From Parcubacteria group bacterium GW2011_GWD2_38_11 (GTDB taxonomy: Bacteria > Patescibacteriota > Minisyncoccia > Moranbacterales > GWC2-37-73), in assembly GCA_000992325.1 (NCBI GenBank), contig LBTZ01000003.1, positions 1 to 47,534 on the forward strand: a stretch of DNA of 47,534 nt. Direction: 5' to 3'. Position numbers and translations under genes: made by a program. This document shows positions 43,524-47,534 of the stretch, piece by piece. The notes beneath the pieces were generated by a model. The model saw only the letters and a list, made by a program, of their open reading frames with translations. It did not search any database and had not been told where the DNA came from. Position 1 is the first letter of the stretch, and each line of letters starts with the position of its first letter.

Positions 43524-43562
43524 GAAAATTTAATGAAAATTGTGAATTGAAAATTGAAAATT
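43524..43562. repeat. Heptamer array before rlmN (ATTGAAA type)
   Basis: ATTGAAA units ending in a 28-nt segment (43535-43562) that recurs without change inside rlmN at 44015-44042. Confidence 0.8.
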
Positions 43563-43570
43563 ATTTATTT

Positions 43571-44629
43571 ATGGATATTAAAAAACTGCAACAATTTTTG
43601 GATGAAAACGGTTTGCCCAAGTTTCGCTTGGGGCAAATTCAGAAAGCCATCTTTACAGATGGTGTTTTTTCGTTTGGCGAAATAACAACATTGTCTAAGG
43701 AGTTAAGAGAGAAAATGGAAAAGGAGCTGCGATTGCTTTCTTTTGAAATAGAAAAAGTTTTGACAGCTAAAGACGGGCAATCAATAAAGGCGCTCTTGAA
43801 ATTGCACAGTGGTGACCTGATTGAAACAGTTTTGATTTCACCCAAACCTGGCATTTGGTCGGCTTGTATTTCTTGTCAGGTTGGTTGTGCGATGGGGTGT
43901 CGATTTTGCGCAACTGGTAAAATGGGATTCAAGCGTGATCTTACTGCTGAAGAAATTACCGATCAAATTTTGTTTTGGAAACAATATCTAAAAAAGAATT
44001 CTTCCGATTTGTTTGAAAATTGTGAATTGAAAATTGAAAATTGCGATGTGAATAACATCGTGTACATGGGAATGGGGGAGCCATTTAATAACTGGAAAGA
44101 GGTTTCTGAAAGTATAAAAATTTTGACTGACGAAAAACTTTTTGGTTTTGGTTCTCGCAGTATTTCAGTTTCAACTTCAGGCATCGCTGAAGGAATCGAA
44201 AGAATGGCAAATGAATTTCCTCAAGTAAATCTGGCAATCTCGCTGCATTTTGCGAGCAATGAAAAACGCAACCGCTTTATGCCGATTAATAAAAAGGATA
44301 ACTTGGAAAATTTAAGAGATGCGCTGAAAAAATATTTCACCATCACTAAGCGTAAAGTTTTTTTGGAATATATAATGTTGGATGGAATAAATGACACAGC
44401 ACTTGATGCAAAATTGCTTGCTGATTTTATATACTCAATTGGCAATACGCATCTTCTGCATATGAATCTTATTCGATACAATATGACATCGGAAGAGCTC
44501 AAGCCATCTTCAAAAACTCGCACGCAACTTTTCAAACAGGAGCTTGAAAAGCACAATATTAACGCCACTATCCGAAAAAGCCTCGGCGAGGAAATCGAAG
44601 CCGCTTGTGGACAACTTGCGGGGAAGTAG
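43571..44629 (+). CDS. rlmN: 23S rRNA (adenine-2503-C2)-methyltransferase
   Basis: 352 residues from MDIKKLQQFLDENG; an upstream in-frame ATG lies within the repeat. Radical-SAM methyltransferase of A2503 in 23S rRNA (and tRNA A37 in some bacteria). Cluster motif CAMGCRFCATGKMGF preceded by ISCQVGC; NIVYMGMGEPFNNW; SVSTSGIAEGI; NLAISLHFASNEKRNRFMPI; and the catalytic Cys near the end (EEIEAACGQLAG). An in-frame 28-nt copy of the upstream repeat encodes ENCELKIEN at about 149-158 inside the fold. Core motifs are intact. Confidence 0.96.
   Translation: MDIKKLQQFLDENGLPKFRLGQIQKAIFTDGVFSFGEITTLSKELREKMEKELRLLSFEIEKVLTAKDGQSIKALLKLHSGDLIETVLISPKPGIWSACISCQVGCAMGCRFCATGKMGFKRDLTAEEITDQILFWKQYLKKNSSDLFENCELKIENCDVNNIVYMGMGEPFNNWKEVSESIKILTDEKLFGFGSRSISVSTSGIAEGIERMANEFPQVNLAISLHFASNEKRNRFMPINKKDNLENLRDALKKYFTITKRKVFLEYIMLDGINDTALDAKLLADFIYSIGNTHLLHMNLIRYNMTSEELKPSSKTRTQLFKQELEKHNINATIRKSLGEEIEAACGQLAGK
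44015..44042. repeat. In-frame copy of the 28-nt repeat inside rlmN
   Basis: Identical over 28 nt to the segment upstream of the same gene (GAAAATTGTGAATTGAAAAT and the following 8 bases). Read as ENCELKIEN. Confidence 0.9.
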
Positions 44630-44644
44630 ATAGTATAAGGTATT

Positions 44645-44669
44645 TTGTAGAATGTAGAATGTATAATGT
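44645..44669. repeat. Heptamer array after rlmN (GTAGAAT type)
   Basis: GTAGAAT, GTAGAAT, GTATAAT, GTAT, directly preceding a terminator hairpin. Confidence 0.7.
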
Positions 44670-44671
44670 AT

Positions 44672-44702
44672 CATAAAACAGCCTGAAGATGGCTGTTTTA
44701 TG
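44672..44702 (+). terminator. Probable terminator of rlmN
   Basis: CATAAAACAGCC, 7-nt loop, GGCTGTTTTATG: a perfect 12-bp stem. The T-tract lies within the stem's right arm. Confidence 0.65.
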
Positions 44703-44710
44703 GGTTGGGG

Positions 44711-44739
44711 TTGACTTTTTTAAAATAAATTGTTAACAT
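44711..44739 (+). promoter_or_regulatory. Promoter of Cys-rich hypothetical gene
   Basis: TTGACT, 17-bp spacer, TAACAT. Leader of about 34 nt carries the SD. Confidence 0.6.
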
Positions 44740-44779
44740 CTACTGTCCGTTGGGGCAAATAAAAAATAGGGAGGCTACT

Positions 44780-45154
44780 ATGCCAAGCGTAAAAGAATCT
44801 GATTGTGGTATGTGTGCTCAGAGTAATATTGTTCGTGAAATTTCTGGGCAGTTTCGTGATTTTGATGCAGATGAAATTCATGGAACATGTGGCGTACCAT
44901 TGTGTTCCAAATGCATTGGGACAGGAAGATATTTGGACACGCCTGAATTTCTGGCACTGTCAAAAGAAGTATCCAGGATAAGAAGTCAAAACCTTAGCAT
45001 TCAAATGAAAGCCAAAGAAAATAAAAACTGGAGAATTGAGGTTGAAGCTAATAATGAACTCCTGGTGGAAATTGCAAGAAAGGCATTGGAGATAGTAGGT
45101 GGGCCAGTTGAAAATTGTCTTGCAATAAAACTCATCAGAGGTGAATGGCAGTAA
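44780..45154 (+). CDS. Cys-rich (zinc-ribbon-like) hypothetical protein
   Basis: 124 residues from MPSVKESDCGMC. A strong SD (AGGGAGG, 5-nt spacer) fixes the start. Cys pairs CGMC (9-12) and CGVPLCSKC (37-45) suggest a treble-clef or ribbon zinc site; the rest is helical (about 57-77), then WRIEVEANNELLVEIARKAL. No known family. It has its own promoter and is flanked by hairpins on both sides, so it is a single-gene unit like the other SD-bearing unknowns. Confidence 0.75.
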   Translation: MPSVKESDCGMCAQSNIVREISGQFRDFDADEIHGTCGVPLCSKCIGTGRYLDTPEFLALSKEVSRIRSQNLSIQMKAKENKNWRIEVEANNELLVEIARKALEIVGGPVENCLAIKLIRGEWQ

Positions 45155-45160
45155 GAGAGG

Positions 45161-45186
45161 AGGCCGTGTCAAAAATGACGCGGCCT
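45161..45186. terminator. Hairpin between convergent genes
   Basis: AGGCCGTGTC, AAAAAT loop, GACGCGGCCT (10 bp, one G-U). No long T-run follows on either strand, so it is a weaker terminator candidate. Confidence 0.5.
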
Positions 45187-45192
45187 TCAAAA

Positions 45193-45585
45193 TTATTTCA
45201 TAAGCTCAAAATGTTTCAGGGTTGGAATGATATTTGGCGCAAGATTTTCTGGAAGATTGTTTATATCTAGCCATGCATGTTCGTGCACTTCTTTATGTGG
45301 AATTATTTCTCCTGTAAAGTCGGCGAGAAAATGCACAAGGATAATATCAAGAGTTTCACCATCTTTTTCTTTGGTTGTGTGAAGTAAGAATGGTTCGGAA
45401 TTTGTAATCTTGATATTTATTCCCATCTCTTCTTTTGCTTCCCGAGTTGCAGTTTCAATGAGATTTTCATTTTCTTCGACTATACCACCGCAAAACTTCC
45501 AAAAAGTATCTTTACCTGAAATGTTGAGGAGCGTTTTTCCGTCCTTGAAAATTACTGGTCCTGATGCAATTATAACTTTGTTCAT
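45193..45585 (-). CDS. Nudix hydrolase
   Basis: 130 residues. Complete Nudix box: GGIVEENENLIETATREA followed by KEEMGI (G-x5-E-x7-REA-x-EE-x-GI). The fold begins KVIIASGPVIF and ends with a helical segment. Hydrolyses nucleoside diphosphates linked to another moiety; the substrate is not predictable. Transcribed toward the 44.8 kb gene. No SD; a TCTAAA lies exactly 6 nt before the ATG and could be a -10. Confidence 0.9.
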   Translation of the reverse strand: MNKVIIASGPVIFKDGKTLLNISGKDTFWKFCGGIVEENENLIETATREAKEEMGINIKITNSEPFLLHTTKEKDGETLDIILVHFLADFTGEIIPHKEVHEHAWLDINNLPENLAPNIIPTLKHFELMK

Positions 45586-45602
45586 ATAGTTTTTAGAGGC
45601 TT

Positions 45603-45665
45603 AATGTTTGAAAATTGAGACATTGGAAATTTATTGGAAATTGGAAATTGAGATTTGGAAATTTT
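45603..45665. repeat. Heptamer array between Nudix and elp3 (GGAAATT type)
   Basis: ATTGGAA, ATTTATTGGAAATTGGAAATT and related units, one orientation only. Matches the right arm of the 22.9 kb element. Confidence 0.65.
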
Positions 45666-45688
45666 GACGCTGAGTTTATTTCGCAAAT

Positions 45689-47476
45689 CTACAAATTTTT
45701 TACTAAATACGTATCCTGCAGACGGTATCCGTTTTTTCGATAATATCCACGAACGCCAACTCCTGAAATTACTACAATCTTGCCAATACCAAATTCTTCT
45801 TTGGCAATTCTCTCCGCTTCAAGTAATAATTTCTTTCCAAGGCCGATGTGTTGTGGAGAGGTTGAGTCTTGGGTGTCGATCTTTGTTAATTTTCCGTAAG
45901 TATGAACTTCTCTAATGATAGCTGCATTTTTGAGAGCAGGTAATAACTTGTATAATTTGTCATTCCCGTGAAAACGGGTCTTGATGCCCCTTGAGGGTAA
46001 ATCCAAGTTTTTAAGATTAGTTTGTGTGAGACTGGATTCCGGATCAAGTCCGGAATGACACAACCCAGGGATGCGTAAACGCAGAAGAGCAAATAATTTT
46101 TTCTTGCCCGCCTCGACTCGCGGAGACGTCCGCTCGTCGACGCGAGGCGGGTCCGGTGAAACATATTGCAGGAAAATTTCCGTGCCATCCGAGGCTTTGT
46201 AATCTATTCTGTCTAAGATTATTTCATTTTGAGTGGTACCCGCCCGCAACGCTTCGCGTAGCGATGCGGGCGGGGATCCTGCACCAACTTCTCTGCAACG
46301 AATGCAGGGACAATGAGATTGGGGGATGATAATTTGTCTAAGATTGGAAACAGTGGGTCCAGCTATGATTGACGGAGTGGGTACGTCGCGAATAAGACGG
46401 GCAATGCGCACATATGGCACAATTGCTTCGTTTTTTATCTTCACTACAAGCTTCTCAAACGCTTGGTTTGTCAGTGGGACGTACTTTTTTTTCTTCCAGA
46501 TGTCGTATAGCTCACTGTTTTTTAAAACGACTGTTGGGTATATTTTGAGCATATCAGGTTGAAATTTAGGGCCTTCAAAAAGGGCCTTAAACATCTCAAA
46601 ATCGCGCTTTGGGGTGGATCCTGGTAGTCCTGGCATCATATGATAGTTTATCTTGAAACCACTGTCCTTGAGCATTTTGGTGGCATCTATGGTGCTTTGG
46701 ATGAGGTGTCCACGCTTGTTTAATTCAAGCACGTCGTCGTATATGCTTTGCACACCAAGTTCAACTCTGGTGCAACCAAGTTGGCGAAAATTAAAAATTT
46801 CTTTTTCATCAATATAGTCCGGTCGCGTCTCCAAAGTGAGCCCAATAATCCTATGCTTGGCAGTTTCATTTTTCTTCTGTTGGTATAAAAGCTCTTCATC
46901 GGGCGTCCTTGCTGACTTTATAAACTTTATAACTTTACGAACTTGAGTATATTCATTCGCTCCCTGAAAACATCTGGTAATAAATTTTTTCTGATACGAC
47001 TTTGGCAAAAAAGAAAATGTTCCACCCATCACAATTAATTCTATTTTATCTGTGCGGTGGCCATTAAGTTCCAATGAGCGCAAGCGATTTTGCATTTGGC
47101 GATAGGGATCAAACTGCGAATCAATTGCGCGCATCACGGCTGGTTCATTGGAAAGATAACTCTTAGGCATATCTTTTTCGCTGGGGCAATAAATACATTT
47201 ACCAGGACAGGGATATGATTTGGTAAGCACCGCCACCACAGCCACACCGGATTGGGTGCGAATCAAGCGACTCATCAAAGCTTCCTCAAATTTTTCACTG
47301 CGTTTAATTTTCTTTTGCTCGACTAATTTGTTATATCTATCTCGCAGATCAGCATTGGTCGGCATGGCAACGCCAAATTTTTTGCACAGACTTTTTTTGA
47401 GTTTGCCAAAATCTCCCTGATTTTCAGAAAGCTCGGAGATTGCACTTATTATGTATTTATCGTAAGGTAAATTCAT
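45689..47476 (-). CDS. elp3: Elp3-type radical-SAM/GNAT tRNA wobble-uridine enzyme with repeat insertions
   Basis: 595 residues. Elp3 family: radical-SAM domain with YPCPGKCIYC (C90, C94, C97), MGGTFSFLPKSYQ, TLETRPDYIDE, ELGVQSIYDDV, MMPGLPGSTPKRD; C-terminal GNAT with IREVHTYGKL, GLGKKLLLEAE and VRGYYRKNGY. Acts on U34 of tRNA (carboxymethyl-type modification). The protein has absorbed several repeat elements in-frame: VRKVIKFIKSA (~178-188), GSPPASLREALRAG (~401-413), PPRVDERTSPRVEAG (~442-457) and SGLDPESSLT...HGNDK (~472-506). They lie mostly in the GNAT part and between strands; core motifs remain. A TCTAAA lies 6 nt before the ATG. Confidence 0.95.
   Translation of the reverse strand: MNLPYDKYIISAISELSENQGDFGKLKKSLCKKFGVAMPTNADLRDRYNKLVEQKKIKRSEKFEEALMSRLIRTQSGVAVVAVLTKSYPCPGKCIYCPSEKDMPKSYLSNEPAVMRAIDSQFDPYRQMQNRLRSLELNGHRTDKIELIVMGGTFSFLPKSYQKKFITRCFQGANEYTQVRKVIKFIKSARTPDEELLYQQKKNETAKHRIIGLTLETRPDYIDEKEIFNFRQLGCTRVELGVQSIYDDVLELNKRGHLIQSTIDATKMLKDSGFKINYHMMPGLPGSTPKRDFEMFKALFEGPKFQPDMLKIYPTVVLKNSELYDIWKKKKYVPLTNQAFEKLVVKIKNEAIVPYVRIARLIRDVPTPSIIAGPTVSNLRQIIIPQSHCPCIRCREVGAGSPPASLREALRAGTTQNEIILDRIDYKASDGTEIFLQYVSPDPPRVDERTSPRVEAGKKKLFALLRLRIPGLCHSGLDPESSLTQTNLKNLDLPSRGIKTRFHGNDKLYKLLPALKNAAIIREVHTYGKLTKIDTQDSTSPQHIGLGKKLLLEAERIAKEEFGIGKIVVISGVGVRGYYRKNGYRLQDTYLVKNL
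45959..46061. mobile_element. In-frame MITE/dRS3-like element inside elp3
   Basis: Ends GTCATTCCCGTGAAAACGGG and ATTCCGGATCAAGTCCGGAA (each an imperfect dyad), oriented like the ends of the intergenic element at 11.4 kb. On the gene strand it reads CHSGLDPESS... and ...RFHGND, peptide strings known from repeated elements in many bacterial genomes. Confidence 0.75.
46107..46151. repeat. GC-rich compound palindrome inside elp3
   Basis: Outer arms CCCGCCTCG / CGAGGCGGG, inner arms CGCGGA / TCCGC. Read in-frame as PPRVDERTSPRVEAG. Confidence 0.85.
46239..46274. repeat. GC-rich palindrome inside elp3
   Basis: Arms CCCGCCCGCA / TGCGGGCGGG with inner CGCT / AGCG and a 6-nt loop. Read in-frame as PPASLREALRAG. 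Confidence 0.9.
46915..46944. repeat. In-frame AAAGTTTAT-type array inside elp3
   Basis: ACTTTAT, AAACTTTAT, AACTTTACG, AACTTG: the reverse orientation of the arrays at 11.35 and 15.25 kb. Read as QVRKVIKFIKSA. Confidence 0.65.
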
Positions 47477-47483
47477 GATTGTT

Positions 47484-47534
47484 TTAGAAAATTTTGAATT
47501 TCGAATTTTGAATTTCGAATCAAATCTGAATGAT
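47484..47534. repeat. Heptamer array at window edge (TTGAATT/TCGAATT), cut off
   Basis: TTGAATT, TCGAATT, TTGAATT, TCGAATC, then AAATCTGAATGAT, matching the 18.54 kb element. The right arm is outside the window. Confidence 0.75.

Overview
The window looks like a piece of a Patescibacteria (Candidate Phyla Radiation, CPR) chromosome, most likely Parcubacteria-like. The DNA is AT-rich and the genes are dense. The code is standard: TGA is used as stop, for example at the end of the PBP1A and nucleotidyltransferase genes, so this is not a Gracilibacteria/SR1-type code. Most housekeeping genes lack a Shine-Dalgarno (SD) site, secreted proteins carry CPR-style motifs, and an Elp3-type radical-SAM/GNAT protein is present. 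The lineage assignment is an inference from gene style; there is no rRNA or tRNA in the window.

Layout. 1-6.1 kb: copper locus with a cut-off double cupredoxin, CsoR regulator with a palindromic operator, a free HMA chaperone, a CopA-type ATPase with an unusual duplicated C-terminal domain, an anchored cupredoxin and a DUF302 protein. 6.1-12.8 kb: large helical hypothetical (-), uvrA, a membrane protein (-), rsmI. 12.9-15.3 kb: three-gene cell-surface cluster. 15.3-22.9 kb: argS, a glycosyltransferase, ileS behind a T-box riboswitch, a small tail-anchored protein, recO. 23-31 kb: membrane-anchored ectodomain protein, tgt, ArsR-like regulator behind a 48-bp duplication, small unknowns, PBP1A. 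30.9-32.5 kb: a two-gene micro-operon divergent from a peptidoglycan amidase, with overlapping -35 elements, then a truncated TsaB-like protein. 32.6-45.2 kb: MacB-like ABC transporter, folD, leuS, a nucleotidyltransferase/YvcK pair, a Nramp-like transporter with an HTH-like N-terminus, PAP2 phosphatase, HAD protein, rlmN, Cys-rich hypothetical. 45.2-47.5 kb: Nudix and elp3 (-).

The most striking feature is a genome-wide repeat system. Short tandem arrays with a period of about 7 bp (a few are 8-9) sit in most intergenic gaps, often as inverted pairs around a loop. At least two pairs share a recognisable core. The same kinds of array, and GC-rich palindromes, also sit in-frame inside argS, ileS, tgt, rlmN, folD and, several times over, elp3. 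One array has grown inside the T-box RNA.

Two expression styles coexist. Three genes (argS, tgt, amidase) have a -10 box exactly 6 nt before ATG, which predicts leaderless mRNAs. By contrast, nearly every gene with a strong SD is an unrecognised protein, several with their own promoter and terminator.
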